In this document: one piece after another, positions 1 through 11,716 of the stretch
Layout: every line of letters begins with the position of its first letter
Position numbering within the stretch: position 1 is the stretch's first letter
Assembly: GCA_003254905.1 (NCBI GenBank)
Contig: QANU01012846.1
Location: forward strand, 236,013 to 300,012
Reading direction: 5' to 3'
Origin: Nissolia schottii
Lineage: Eukaryota; Streptophyta; Magnoliopsida; Fabales; Fabaceae
Length of the DNA: 64,000 bases
Made by a program: the position numbers and the translations under genes
The notes under the pieces: model-generated
Database searches by the model: none
What the model saw: the letters and a program-made list of their open reading frames with translations, nothing else
Told to the model about the DNA's origin: nothing

Positions 1-203
1 AAAAAAAAGACGCGGGAATAGATTCTCTATTTATATTATAGGGTATATGACTTGTAATAGAACTTATGCTTGATAGAAACAGTATTATCATCCTATAGAG
101 TTGACGAATGAGATGAAGCTGAGTTCATTAAATAAAGACGAAAAATGGCAAAATTTCTCTTTGCCAAGGAGAAGACGCGGGTTCGATTCCCGCTATCCGC
201 CCC
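1..203 (+). pseudogene. Plastid-like insert with trnG-GCC remnant
   Basis: The 3' two thirds of a plastid-type tRNA-Gly(GCC) can be read at about 150-201: an anticodon arm with TTTGCCAAGG, a T arm with GGTTCGATTCC, and the 3' acceptor strand TATCCGC. The matching 5' acceptor strand GCGGATA is missing, so the tRNA cannot fold and is a remnant. The preceding 140 bases also look like plastid spacer, from memory. I read this as nuclear plastid DNA (NUPT). The left edge lies outside the window; the right edge is near 203, where ordinary AT-rich nuclear spacer begins. Confidence 0.5.
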
Positions 204-1634
204 TGCCTTTGTTTATAAATATTTGTTAAAAAATATACTTTCATAATGCTAATAATGTCCAAATACTATATAAAAAATAATTTGTATTTATTATATAATA
301 TACAATTGATCACACACACACACATATATAAATATATACACATAAATAATAAAATATATATTTTTATTTAACCTCAATTAAACCTCTAAACTCTTAAACT
401 CTGTCTCAATCAGTTCGATGTTTGATTCAATTTTCTTAACCTTATTAAAAATATCAAATAATTTCATTTTAAGTCTATAAATACTCTAAATTAACTCTTA
501 AATTTATTAACTCTTTTCTTTTTGTTCTCTTCTCCTCTAAATTAGAATTCATAAACACATCTTTATCTACTTTGTCAATAAACCATGAAAAATACTTTTT
601 GTACTTATTAAAATGTGTCCACATTTGTCTTGCAATATATTATACAATTCATCTTGTAATAAACGAGCAAAATAACACCATAATATGATATGAGAAAATC
701 ACAAAATGTAAATATTTTAATACGTACAAAATAGCAAAATTGATAAACTAAAATGACACGTAAAAGATATACGAGGAAGAGTAACAAAAAAAGAAAAAAA
801 AAATTGATCATTTTGTTATTACGTAATGCGACAAGAACAGCAGTGATTGAACGGCCGGGTCCACCCTTCAGCAATAAAGTTACACTATACTTTATTATTT
901 ATTTATTTTTAATTAATTGATCCCAATGGGACACTGATGATCAGCACATAAAGAACAAATATTTCATAGGTAATATTTTTTGAAATATAAGGACACTTAT
1001 TGAGGTTTATCAACATTGTTCACTTTAAATTTGAGCCAAATTTTACTCCACCATTTGAGGTTTCTAATTAATATTGCACTTTATCCCAAACTAATGTTAA
1101 ATTGCACTTGAGACACTTAAAATGAAGTGTTACCATAAACTATTTCATTTTTATCATGTTGAAATTTTGCAAGCTCTCAAATTTTAAAAAAAAAATAATT
1201 TGTCATTCAAAATTTTATATAGTTACACATATATATCTCTCCATCTTAACTCAACTGTCCAATTTTTGAATCCTGTCATGTGAGCTGAATATACGATATG
1301 AAACATTTAAATTGAGACAAATGGATACGAAATTTCGTTATTTTAATTTATGTTTAAAATAAGTTTTTTTGATACTTAAGTTTTTATGAAAGTATCAACA
1401 CCTCATTATATTTAAATGATTGCGATTCAATCATAAATTTAAAATAATAAATAATTCAAATTAGTGAGTCATGTGTTAAAATCTTAGATGTTATAATATT
1501 GATATCGTTAAATTTTATATAGCATCGAAATAATATTGGGAAAGTTGGAAGACAATAAAATTTCTATTATGATAAAGTATGATAAAAATTGAGATATAGA
1601 TATAGATAAAAGTATCTATTTACTTTGATTAAGT
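204..1634. other. AT-rich intergenic spacer
   Basis: No gene is visible. The stretch is strongly AT-rich, with a short CA/TA run near 311-350. The only structured part is the segment at 783-957 that resembles the promoter of the MCT gene 2.4 kb downstream (separate entry). The 88-aa open frame at 608-874 (-) is low complexity and not believed. Confidence 0.6.
783..957 (+). repeat. Diverged copy of the MCT gene promoter segment
   Basis: This segment matches 3163-3330, just upstream of the MCT start codon, in the same order and orientation. Shared blocks include ACGTAATGC-ACAAGA, CAATAA-GTTA, a TTATTTATTT stretch, ATTGATCCCAATGGGA against TTAATCCCATTGGGA, GATCATCAGCA against GATGATCAGCA, and CACATAAAG-ACAAA. 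The spacing is nearly kept. It is either a partial tandem duplication of the promoter or the 5' remains of a lost second gene copy. No coding part of MCT follows it. Confidence 0.65.
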
Positions 1635-1766
1635 GAGATGAAGTGCATCTTTACCTCTCATCTAGGTTTGGTTTGGTAAAAAAATTTTAAGGAGTACTCA
1701 TGAGATGAAGTACATCTTTACCTCTAGTTTAGGTTTGGTTTGGTAAATGTTTTTTAAGGAGTACTC
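1635..1766 (+). repeat. Two-copy tandem repeat, about 67-bp unit
   Basis: Two units begin with GAGATGAAGT at 1635 and 1702. Both run through CATCTTTACCTCT, the motif AGGTTTGGTTTGGTAA, and TTTTAAGGAGTACTC. The second unit contains the left end of the MITE at 1732-2171, so the repeat duplicates the insertion junction together with its flank. Confidence 0.75.
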
Positions 1767-2171
1767 TTGTTTTCAAAAATTATAAGTCATTTTTATGTTT
1801 GATAAACAAAAAATGTAGGTGTTTTTCTTGTTAGCTTTTAAAAGTCAGATGATGCTATTAAGAGCTCTGACAAATAACTTTTTAAAGTTGACTTGTGCTT
1901 TCTAAATGTTAAAATACTAATATAACATTAAATTTTTAATGATTATTGTTATTCTCTTTAATGTTTATGTTTAATTATTATATTTATTTTAGATATAAAA
2001 ATTAGGTTTATAATATATTTGCCAAACACTTATCTTTTTAACTTTTGCTTATTGAGAGTTACTTTCTTATTTTTTTACCAAACAATATTACTATAACTTT
2101 TTGAGAGCATATTTTGAAAAGTCTAAGTGCTTAACATATCTTAAAATGCCACAACATTATCAAACCAAACC
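1732..2171. mobile_element. PIF/Harbinger-type MITE with TTA target duplication
   Basis: The left end reads GGTTTGGTTTGGTAAATG and the right end is its near inverse (reverse complement GGTTTGGTTTGATAATG). TTA lies directly on both sides (1729-1731 and 2172-2174), the target duplication typical of PIF/Harbinger elements. There is no coding capacity in its 440 bp. A related copy lies at 28880-29480. Confidence 0.65.
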
Positions 2172-2218
2172 TTATTGTGAAGTGTAATTTTAGGTATAAC
2201 TTGATGTGAAATATAATA

Positions 2219-2501
2219 CATTCTTTGTTCTCTTTTATTTGTTTAATTTTGATTTTTAGGATGTTATAATATTTGTCTATTTACAATATCTAGACATTAG
2301 TTATTTATTTTTTTCACTTATTTCCTTTAATTTTAGGAAAGATAATAAGTGTGGTATTAATTATATTAATATAGGTTTATTTTTTAATGCAAGGATAATT
2401 TTTCTAATTCATATAATTTTATATTATTTTTAACACACATTTTTGTTTGTCTTGTCATGTGTATTGTTTGGTTTTTGATAAATAGAACATAACAAAAGGA
2501 G
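2219..2501. mobile_element. Stowaway-like MITE
   Basis: The ends are imperfect inverted repeats: CATTCTTTGTTCTCTTTTAT on the left, and CTCCTTTTGTTATGTTCTAT as the reverse complement of the right end. A TA dinucleotide flanks each side (2217-2218 and 2502-2503), as in Tc1/mariner-type MITEs. The element is AT-rich, 283 bp and non-coding. Confidence 0.5.
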
Positions 2502-3405
2502 TATAAAGAATAATAGTGTTATATGAATTCATTTAATATATGATAATGTATTAGTTCACATATCATTTATTAGTAAATGAGATTTTAAAATGTCTCACAC
2601 CTCAATTAAATCATATTTAATAATAAATAAAATGTGAGTCAATACGATATTTCACACTAAAAGGTCACACATTATCATTATTAATTGGTTTACCTCTAAC
2701 CTCTTGGAGAGAGATGTCATTGCAATTTACTCCATATGTTATCAATAATAATAAGATTTCTTTTAAACTAACGTGGATGAATTTAGAAAGTCAATAGATG
2801 ATATTAATTTTATAAAAAAATTCATTTATTAAATCATCCTTTATTAATTATTCATCTTTCCCCAGTGTCCTTCCTGCTAAGTCCGTCTCCACTAAGAATA
2901 AAATTAGTTAATAATTAATCCTACATTAAAATGTTAAAAGGATTCTACTAATATGAAATAATTTAATTTTTTTAAATAAGAACTTATGTTATTGAAAAAT
3001 TGAACGAATAAAAAATGACTAATTACACTGACCTTTTCTTAAAATTTATTGATATAACACTCATCTTTTAAGTTTGTAATAATATAAATTAGATTAGATA
3101 AAAAGTGAGAGTAATATCAATAAATTCAAGGAAGATAAGCGTAATCAGAAAAAGAGAAAAAATATCATATTATTATGACGTAATGCAACAAGAGATGCCT
3201 CCTCCAACAATAAGTTAACTAGTTTATTTATTTTATATTTATTTATTCACTACTATACTCCACTAATTAATCCCATTGGGAAAGATTAATAATCATCACC
3301 GATCATCAGCAGCAGCACATAAAGCACAAACGTCAAACTCGTTTCTTCCCTTATGAAAACCCACGCTCACACCCTTCTACTCCGCACACAATAACAACAG
3401 CATCA
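2502..3405 (+). promoter_or_regulatory. Upstream region of the MCT gene
   Basis: This AT-rich spacer leads into the MCT start codon at 3406. The last 250 bases carry the ACGTAATGC...CCCATTGGGA...CATAAAG block that is repeated at 783-957. A clear TATA box or transcription start cannot be fixed by eye; the bases just before the ATG (CTTCTACTCCGCACAC and following) look like a normal leader. Confidence 0.4.
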
Positions 3406-6127
3406 ATGGTTCTTCAAGCAGCAACCTTGAACCCCGAAGCCCCCGAGTTCATCCCCAACAAGCTGCCGATTCAACCGATGACGTGGCACGGTTTCTCCCA
3501 TACACCCTTCCCTCCCCAACAGTACTGTTACTCCCGGGAGCTCCGTATCACTCTCCCACCCCACTGCGTATACTTCCCCACACTAACGGTTCCTCTAACC
3601 GCCGCCACCTCCTCCGAAGCCGAACAAGCTCCAAGTTTCGCAATCGCTTCGGAGAAGAAGCAACAGCAAGAGGCCGCATCATCAAAGGCGATGATGATCA
3701 GAGGCGGTACTGGGAAGATGAACGGCCGTGATGGATTCAGATCACCGGCGCAGGGGGGTTTTGAGTGGAGGAGGAAGAAGCTGGGAAACGACGACGTACC
3801 AGCAGCTGACCATCATGAGGTCGAGAAACATTTGAAGAGCCTAGACGCGCCTCTTCGGCGCGTGGATCGTCAGCAACACTTGAATGCCTTCCTCAAGAAG
3901 AAACGAGGGTTTCCAGTGATACCAGTGCGTGGGGAGGACACGACGATCATGATCAAAAACATCCCTAGCAAATACTCGTCTGTTCTCCCGCCCCCCTCTC
4001 TCTCTCTTTTCATCAACCCTTTCGTTTTCCCAATTTCTCGTTTCGGTGTCTTTTCTATTTTATTTAAATCTTTTTTTTGACGGGGTTTAATTAAATAGTT
4101 TTCTAGCTAGGGCTTTACAGTTTCCTCCCCTTTTAGCTTGTTACGGTTTTTAGCTGCTTGACAATTTTGCTCGGCAACTAGTTGGTGGGACCTGTGTTTT
4201 TGCGAGAGAATTGACTTTTGCTATATCGTCTGTGTTATACACGTAACATTTCTAGATGATATTTCTTACCATTATTTTTTGGGGTTTTGACATTTAGCCG
4301 AGAGAAGCTGGTAGAGTTCTTGGAAAAGCACTGTAGAGCGGAGAACAGCAATGAGGAAGGAGGGAATGGCAGCGAGAACAGTGTGTTAGCTTTTGACTTT
4401 GTGTACCTGCCAATAGATTTCAGGTATATTTGCTACAAATCCCTTCTTTTCGGCTTGCCATAAATGCTTCGGGCAAGTGTTGATCACCTAATTACACGGT
4501 AAAAGGGAGGTTTTCATCTTTAAATCAATAATTTTTAAATTTTATTTTAGAGGATCTAAATTTAAATGTTTGTTTGGTTTTTTTGTACTTTTTTTTTTAC
4601 CCCCTCTCAATTAATTTGTTTAAGACATAAAATGTGTACTTTTTTTTCTTCTTCTTTTGGTTTCAAGTTGACCGCGTTTCTCAAACTCAATTTTGGCATT
4701 TATAATTGATTTCAGAAGAATTGAATATTTTTTTTTTACTAAATTACCAAGCGAAGCCCATTTTAACTAAAATTTGTTATGACAGCTTTAAGTTTATCAT
4801 CAAGAATCTATTTAGCATAAGCAAAACCAGATGCATATATACCCATAGTGTTTACACTGGAGTGAACATTACTTTTAGCCACTAGGGTTTAAAGATGACT
4901 CCAATTTGCTTTTTGAAAAATCTCTTGATATCAATTAAGTACCGGCACTTTGAATTTTGTCATCAATTTAGTCTTACAATGATAATTTTACCAAATATTT
5001 GATGTTGAAATCACTGGTGTAATCTCGGCAAAAAAAAAAAAAAAAACAACTTTGGGACAAAACTAAATTGATTTTAAAATTCAAAATGTCAAAGACTAAA
5101 TGCTATTTTTTTTTTTAGTTCAAATTGATGTCAAAATTTAAATTGCTATAACTAAATTGATTTCAAAATTCTTTTAGAACCTATCTAATGTCAACTTAAA
5201 AATCTTAGGATTAAAAGTGATAATTACTCTTCATTATTCTTCAGTACTGATACTAATTCAATGGTGACTTCTATTCCGTATTCAACTTCTAATATGAATG
5301 CTTAGTCATTGATATGGAAATTCAATAATGCATCTATTAGACACAAAATTGTTTTATGTTCTTTTGTTATAAGTTTACTATTTCTTTTGGTCTCTTTGTT
5401 GTTGTTTCTTGCTTGTGTTGTGTGCATTGCTGATCATGGTCATTGTGAGCAGAACCGGGTTGAACAAAGGCTACGCCTTTGTCAACTTCACTAACCCCAA
5501 GGCGGCATGGAAGTTCAACTTGACAGCCTCTAACATGAAATGGGACTTATTTCAGTCCCATAAGATACGTGAAGTGGTTGCAGCACGGCTCCAGGTATGG
5601 TCACCCAAACTAGGCCTAATCATAATCATAATAGTCTATATTATGCATTACTGTTACAATTCAATCATGATGTACCAATACCGGAATGGATGACTGTGCA
5701 GTTTTTTTAGTGTATAGAACTTGTTTGGTTTGCACTTGCAACGTGAAAATGCACATTCCTAGGCTATATAGTCTTTAATTCCCATGCACTATATAAGAGA
5801 AGAAATTTTCTCCATTGATTGGAATCAATACTGACTCTAAAAGCCGATCCATAGTAATTAAAGTCTTATTAATATTTGTATTTTAATATAATGATAATAG
5901 TATAATAATAATTTTAATTATACCATGACTTCTATTTTGTGAGCACAGTTATAATGTGATATGTGATGTTTTAGGGGAAAGAGAAATTGGTAAGGCATTT
6001 TGAGACAATGCACTTCCCTTGCGAGAACGAGGAAGTGTTGCCAGTGTGTTTTAGCCCTCCTAGAGATGGAGTTATCAAGGGAGAGTATAGGTCAATGGGA
6101 AAGCTTGTCAAGCCTCAACAAGTCTAA
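3406..6127 (+). CDS. MCT1: MEI2 C-terminal RRM-only (MCT-type) RNA-binding protein
   Basis: Exons are 3406-3977, 4298-4423, 5453-5594 and 5975-6127, all with GT..AG borders, giving 330 aa. The RNA-recognition motif of the MEI2 type (RRM_2) starts at about residue 180 with IMIKNIPSKY (RNP2) and carries KGYAFVNF (RNP1) at 238-245. It ends in a basic segment near the C-terminus. The N-terminal 180 residues are low complexity (Pro-, Gln-, Lys-rich) and hold no further RRM. Full MEI2-like and TERMINAL EAR proteins carry extra RRMs upstream; this protein lacks them, which points to the short MCT subfamily. Members bind RNA; MEI2 itself drives meiosis in fission yeast, and the role of plant MCT proteins is poorly known. 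Domain call is firm; the exact orthologue is inferred. Confidence 0.85.
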
Positions 6128-7326
6128 CTACCCGAAGGGCAGATTGACATGACAAAGCTTATGTGGGAAGTTGATCGCCGGTTTTACACCTCTTTGTTTG
6201 TTTTATAACCCTTCTGGTTCTGTTTGTGAACTAAGTTTGTTTCTTCTGGTAGCACTTGGTTTAATTTGTAGGATTTTGCTACCATTTACCCTAACGTGTT
6301 TGTAAGTTATGGAACTTATTTGTGTTGTGTTGTGAAACCATCCACTAATAGTTGGGTGGAGCTTGGCCACCTGGGCCCACTGAGTTTAGGTTGTGGGGTC
6401 CACCCTTCTTGTGGATAGGACAAATCTTATCTTAATCCTTTATGGCACTATCTATGTATTATTATAATATATAAGTTAAATGTATGTTGTAGCCTTGTAT
6501 ACATAGCTTGTCCTCTTCGTTTCCATTTTTGGTTATGTTTCCGTTCTTTATTGCTGCAAATTTAGTCTCGAATATTTGCTTTGTTACAAGTGGTTACAAC
6601 TGCTATATATGCTAGCATTGGGGAACGTTAGTCAGCGCCTGAAGAGATGGCATATATTTATGTTTGTATGTATCTATGCATGCCTGAGTCAAAGGTTGTT
6701 CTTTTTAAAGATTGTGCAATATTGATGGGTCACATTAATGGATCCTTTGCCCTTTTTGAAGCATTCAGAATAATGGGCCAAACAAAAGGGTGTTTATGCT
6801 AATTGGAAGTAGTACTGAAATGGTGCAAACTGCAAAGTTGAATCTCTGACTCTGATGGTGGCACTGCATATATATATATATATATATGTATATATATCCT
6901 TAAATATTTTTTGAACAAAATGTAGCTGAGCCTATACATATGGAGCTTCTAGTTCTCCAGTACTTTATCTTATTTCAATTGATTTTTTAATTATGTGCTT
7001 GTCCTTCAAATTAACCTTGACTTGTGTTGGGGCTTGGGGATGCAACTCTTACCTGGATTCCTGTTGGCGGGTAGTGCTATTAGCCCTAAAAGGCTCAAAC
7101 CCTATCCATCAATCTCTCACCCGTCAAAATGGAACTCTTATTACGAAGTTTCAAGTTCTCTCGGGCTATATGTAGGCCATTACCAACGTCAACATTCAAA
7201 TGCTGGTGTTTGGTCCAAGCCTGTATGCTGCGGTTTGTGGGTGGTTAAAACGCTTCCAAAGCCCGGAAGATTTGGGATAATGACCACTAGTTTTGTTCTA
7301 GGAGGAAAACTGGTATTTTAATAATA
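6128..7326. other. 3' flank of MCT and spacer
   Basis: The first few hundred bases are probably the MCT 3' untranslated region. A short TA microsatellite lies at about 6869-6888. Overlapping open frames at 6993-7321 (60 and 108 aa) resemble no family I know, lie in two frames, and end at the MITE; I do not call a gene. Confidence 0.5.
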
Positions 7327-7552
7327 AAAAATGTTACATATACACCTAATTTTATACACTCATATATACATTATTAATAATGCATAAACTTTATTTTTGT
7401 GAGTACACAAACATTACAAACTTATAGATGATATTTTCAATTATACTTAATTAAGTGCACAAACATTACATGCATTAAAACACAAACTTTATGTATATAA
7501 GTATAGGGTGTATGTATGGTGTATATTTTTTGGTGTACGTGTAGCAGGACTC
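7327..7552. mobile_element. Small Mutator-type MITE with 11-bp direct repeats
   Basis: The left terminus reads AAAAATGTTACATATACACC; the reverse complement of the right terminus is GAGTCCTGCTACACGTACAC. The same 11 bases, TTTTAATAATA, lie on both sides (7316-7326 and 7553-7563). Target duplications of 9-11 bp are typical of Mutator-type elements. Its ends resemble those of the larger element at 24169-25545. It is 226 bp and non-coding. Confidence 0.6.
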
Positions 7553-8836
7553 TTTTAATAATAGGCTGCCCGGTTTGTGTCCAACTATTTTTTTAAGAAA
7601 AAAGTTAAGCTAATAGGTGTTTTAAGGTTATTTGTCAAAAGGCTTGTTGTAGAATGATTTGAAGTTGAGAATAGATTTTTTCATATTAAAAAGTATTATG
7701 TTTGCTGATGTTATAGAAAAAAAAGACAATAATTTAAATTGGATGCTACTAATTTTAATAGGGTCTTGTTTATTTAAATTTTATATTTTTGTCTCTTATA
7801 ACATAATTAAACATGACACTTTTTAACACAAAGATGATTAATTTCTTTTGAAGGTTTTTATCCGTGATCACTTAAAAAATTATTTTTATTTTTAAATAAA
7901 AACTTATCATTTTTTTTATACCTTAAATAGTAAAACCCTTTTAAAATATTGAAAATATTTTGTTTAAAATTTTATCCCATAATAAATATAAGTATGTCAG
8001 CATGGTGTTTTATAGATAAATAAATATAAATAACATATCTCTAAAATATACTTCTATTTTGCCTAAAGGAATTGTTTAAAAAACCAAGAATGAAAGCTTT
8101 TTATTGAAGAAAAAAATGTGTGATTTGTAAGTTTTTAGTGCATGGAAAATATCAAATCTTGAAACACTGTTTTCATTCTTTCACTTGTTTTTTTTTAAGT
8201 TTTCAATAATTAAAAGTAAGCTTATAATACTTTCTCTATTCTTTAACCAAATGTTTAAGTTTTCAGTGTATTAAAAGTATCAATATCAATATCTTAAAAT
8301 ACCTTTTATTCTTGATTCTTTATCAAGTGTCTTTTAAGATTTTGTAGTGTTTTTAATATTTAAGAATTAAAAATTTTAGACTATGTTTAAGAGTATTACG
8401 GATAATGAAAAGGAATGACCCAAAAGAAAAGAGAGAAAATACTAAAGCAGAAAGATCTCACATATGTCATCTTTTTGTTTAGAATTTTAATTGGTTTGAT
8501 GAGTAAAGGAGAGGAAAAATGTGTCGACAAATTCTTCCAATTTAGAGGTAAAAAAAAAAAGTGCAAATGGTTGCAAGAGAAGACAATGAATTCTTCCTTA
8601 AAAATTAACTTTCAAACCCAATTAACTTTATACATCATTTCCTTCTTTCCCATTTCCTCTTGTGAGCTTTGTCCACCGAATTTCGTCAGAAGAGGTGTTG
8701 AGGCTGTATCTGCATGTCGAATATTTTAAAATTTTGATGAGTTAGTTCTACATTGTACTCATTTGTCCTGTGCCCGGTTTTGGTTTTAATCCTCTTCCAA
8801 ACATCGAAAAAAAAGATTAAAAAACACATAAAATAA
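7553..8836. other. AT-rich spacer
   Basis: No gene is recognised. The stretch is AT-rich with short homopolymer runs. The 104-aa open frame at 8415-8729 has no recognisable domain and biased composition, and is treated as chance. Confidence 0.5.
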
Positions 8837-8908
8837 GGGGTGTTGCGAGAATCGAACTCGCGGCCTCTCGCACCCGAAGCGAGAATCATACCACTAGACC
8901 AAACACCC
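8837..8908 (-). tRNA. tRNA-Pro(CGG)
   Basis: On the minus strand the gene is 72 nt. It starts GGGTGTTTGGTCTAGTGGTA (A box) and carries the anticodon arm CTCGC-TTCGGGT-GCGAG with anticodon CGG. The T arm is GCGAGTTCGATTCTCGC (B box GTTCGATTC), and the 3' acceptor strand AACACCC pairs with the 5' GGGTGTT. All four stems are intact, and no CCA is encoded, as expected for a nuclear gene. A short T-run downstream would serve as the Pol III terminator. It is divergent from the CRM gene that starts 130 bp away. Confidence 0.93.
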
Positions 8909-9037
8909 AAGCTGATCTTAATTTTCCAAGAGTGCTATATAATTCTATTTGACACCCCCATGGACCAATCCAAATTTTCATATGACACTACTTGAGCAAA
9001 AAACAAAGCAATCCAAAAACGAAGAAGCAGAAGGAAA

Positions 9038-10840
9038 ATGGCGTCACCGGCCCCTCACCTCCTCCACCACTTCCTCCGTTCTCAACCACCCACTTTTCCC
9101 TCTCCACATTCTTCCTCTTCTTCCATCGTTTGTTTACTCAAACCCCTCCTTCTTCATTCTCCCAACGTTCTTCAATCCACGCGTCTTTCAAAATTACACG
9201 CTTCACCGCTTCAAAAACCCCTCTTTCCCTCTCTCACACAACCCTTCCGCAAACCCTTCTCTTCATCTTCCATCGCCGTTCCTCCCCTCGCTGTTGCCGT
9301 TAGGGTTTCAGCGGAAAATGCCGTGGAAGAAGAAGAAGACGAAGAAACGGAAGCCGAAAGGAGCGATTTTGAGGGTACCCTAATTGATTCTGAATCGGAC
9401 TCGGGTTCGGGTTCGGGTTCGTCGCCATTGGAGAGAAAGAGGGAGGAGAGGTTGAAGTTGGAGGTTCCCACTCTCACCGTGAAGGAAAAGAAGGAGCTTG
9501 CGTCTTACGCGCATAGTTTGGGGAAGAAGCTCAAGTCCCAGTTGGTGGGAAAATCTGGTGTTACTTCCAATGTTGCTGCTTCTTTTCTTGAAAACCTTGA
9601 ATCCAACGAGCTTCTCAAGGTATCAAGGAAAATCCCCACTTTGTGTAACCTTGTAAACTCTGCATATTTTGCTATGCTTCCAATTCATGAAGTTTATTTA
9701 GTAAACCTTCAAATTTGTCACTTGTGCTATATTTGTTCTTGAGATTGTCAAAAGTCAATCAAGTTAACTTAATTGATTTTTGATAACTTCAAGAACCAAT
9801 ATGATTATTTATATAATTTGGAGACGAATTTGACCGATACTTTACAACTCGAGGTACGAATTTGAATTTGAAGGTTTACATGTTTATTTCTCTTGTATTT
9901 GTTTTTACTTTTGCACATGATGTTGTGTTGGGATTTAGGAATTAGGACTGTTGGATTGTTGATGGTGGCAGTAGCTGGGTTTTCTTGCTTGAAGTTGTTA
10001 CTTGATGCACCATTGTCATCGAAACCATCAAGTGGATGCTAAAACTGAATGCTGAATGCGATACTATTATGTGCATTGTGAGCATTGGTTGCTAACAATG
10101 GATATAGTGGTTTATTTTATCAAAAAAAGAAAAGAAAGGGATATAGTGGGTTTGAGTACTGCTTTCCCTTAAGCCCTGGTTTGCGGATTGTTAATGGAAT
10201 AATAATTTTCTTGAATTTCACTATGTTTTGCTTAAATTGGTCCAATTATTGAGTAGTGGTTGGGGATTGGGTTACTATGCATGCATATAAAACAAATGTG
10301 AGATTCATTGATATCTAGGTGGATTTTATCTCGAGTAATCGCAATGGTAATTTTTGTAGGGTTTACGATTTTATTGTGACTTGATCAAGTGTCTTCATTT
10401 TTGGTTCTATAGTCATTTAAAATAGTGTTTGATAAAAAACTTGATTCTATAACGTTATACTTGCAATTTGAATGGCGTATGCAGATTAAAATTCATCGGA
10501 GCTGCCCTGGCGAGTTGGATGATGTGGTGAGGCAGTTGGAAGAATCAACTGGTTCAGTAGCTGTTAGTCAAATTGGTCGAACTCTAATCATATACAGGCC
10601 TAGTCTCACCAAATTGAAGGCAGAAGAAAAAAAGGAACAAAATCGTAAACTTTTTCTGAAAAGACAACTAAAATACAGACAGGTAAGCAAGCTTGTTATT
10701 AAATTTTATGAAGCTAAGCTAAGACATTATGATCCCTTGCCATGTTTACTAATATTCTTGTGAAATAGCAGAGCAGGGAACAAGCACCCAAATTATCACC
10801 ACGTGGTTCATCATGGAAAGCAAGAAGCAGCAGGTCATAA
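9038..10840 (+). CDS. CRM-domain (CRS1/YhbY) organellar RNA-binding protein
   Basis: Exons are 9038-9619, 10485-10682 and about 10772-10840, all phase 0, giving 282 aa (283 if the acceptor at 10768 is used). The first 90 residues are rich in Ser, Pro and basic residues with few acids, like an organelle transit peptide. An acidic Ser/Gly linker follows (about 95-130). A single CRM domain runs from about 146 to 240: LTVKEKKELASYAHSLGKK, the loop motif GKSG at 171-174, then the second half in exon 2 with IKIH and IGRTLIIYR. The tail is basic (KLFLKRQLKYRQ and GSSWKARSSRS). CRM proteins bind RNA in plastids or mitochondria, often for group II intron splicing or rRNA work. It resembles the single-CRM proteins At2g21350 and At4g39040. 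Target RNA and organelle are not readable here. Confidence 0.85.
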
Positions 10841-10992
10841 TCTTCTATCATAATTTTTGGTCCTGGTGCTTGGGCCTGAATAAACCTGAGGCTTTGCGTT
10901 CATGGATTCCGAAGCTGAAGGTCATGGACATTTGTTGGCAAGGAAAAAATCTAGTTGAAGCTCATTTTGGAATGATGAAAAATGCTTGTATA

Positions 10993-11708
10993 CATGGTTA
11001 TCAAACTCGAGAGTTTAAGTAAACTCGTGAAACCTCCGTAAGCTCGGATCGTAAACTCGTACGAGTTTACTTATTATTAAAAAAATATTTAAAAAATATT
11101 TTAAAAAATTATTATGCTACAAAAATATATTTATTAAAACTTGAAATTCATAAATACATTTACCTCCATAACAAAACACAAATAAAGATGAAATATATGA
11201 ATTCTAAGTTCAATTCATACATAATACATATAACATAATACATAGTATTGACTACTGAACATCACAAGAAGCGAGTTTGTGACGATGATGTCTTCAATCT
11301 AGAACACTAAAGCACAAATAGCAATGCAGAGGTCACGCACTCTGGTGGGAAAGATCCCTGAGCAAAGGATGAAATACATACGATGAATTAGCGACGGAGC
11401 ACAAGCAACGAAGGAGCACGATGGTAAATGATAATTCAAAAATACTTAAATGACCTAAATCTAAAAACTCATAGATATGCAAAACAATATCAAATTTGTT
11501 TTGTCCCTAAAAAAAGAAAACCCTGCCTATGTGGTAAAATCGCGATTTTATCTGATTTTATACGATTTTATGCGAGTTTACCCGATTTTACCCGAGTTTA
11601 CCCAATTTTACCTAGAAATGAGTTTACGTGCGATTTAGTTCGATTTTACTACCTAAACTCATAAAATCGTACGATTTTACGATTTAAAAAACGATTTTGA
11701 TAACTATG
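10993..11708. mobile_element. Inverted-repeat transposon (hAT or Mutator type)
   Basis: The left end CATGGTTATCAAACTCG is matched by the right end (reverse complement CATAGTTATCAAAATCG). The 11-mer ATGCTTGTATA occurs at both borders (10982-10992 and 11706-11716), overlapping the ends, so the true target duplication is 8-11 bp. Both subterminal parts are built from short repeated words such as GAGTTTAC, CGATTTTA and AAACTCGTACGA. It has no transposase and sits 150 bp after the CRM stop codon, probably in that gene's 3' untranslated region. Confidence 0.65.
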
Positions 11709-11716
11709 CTTGTATA

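Noticed and set aside
6993-7321. Overlapping open frames of 60 and 108 aa
   Set aside because: Two frames are open at once, no domain is recognisable, codon pattern is weak, and the end runs into a MITE.
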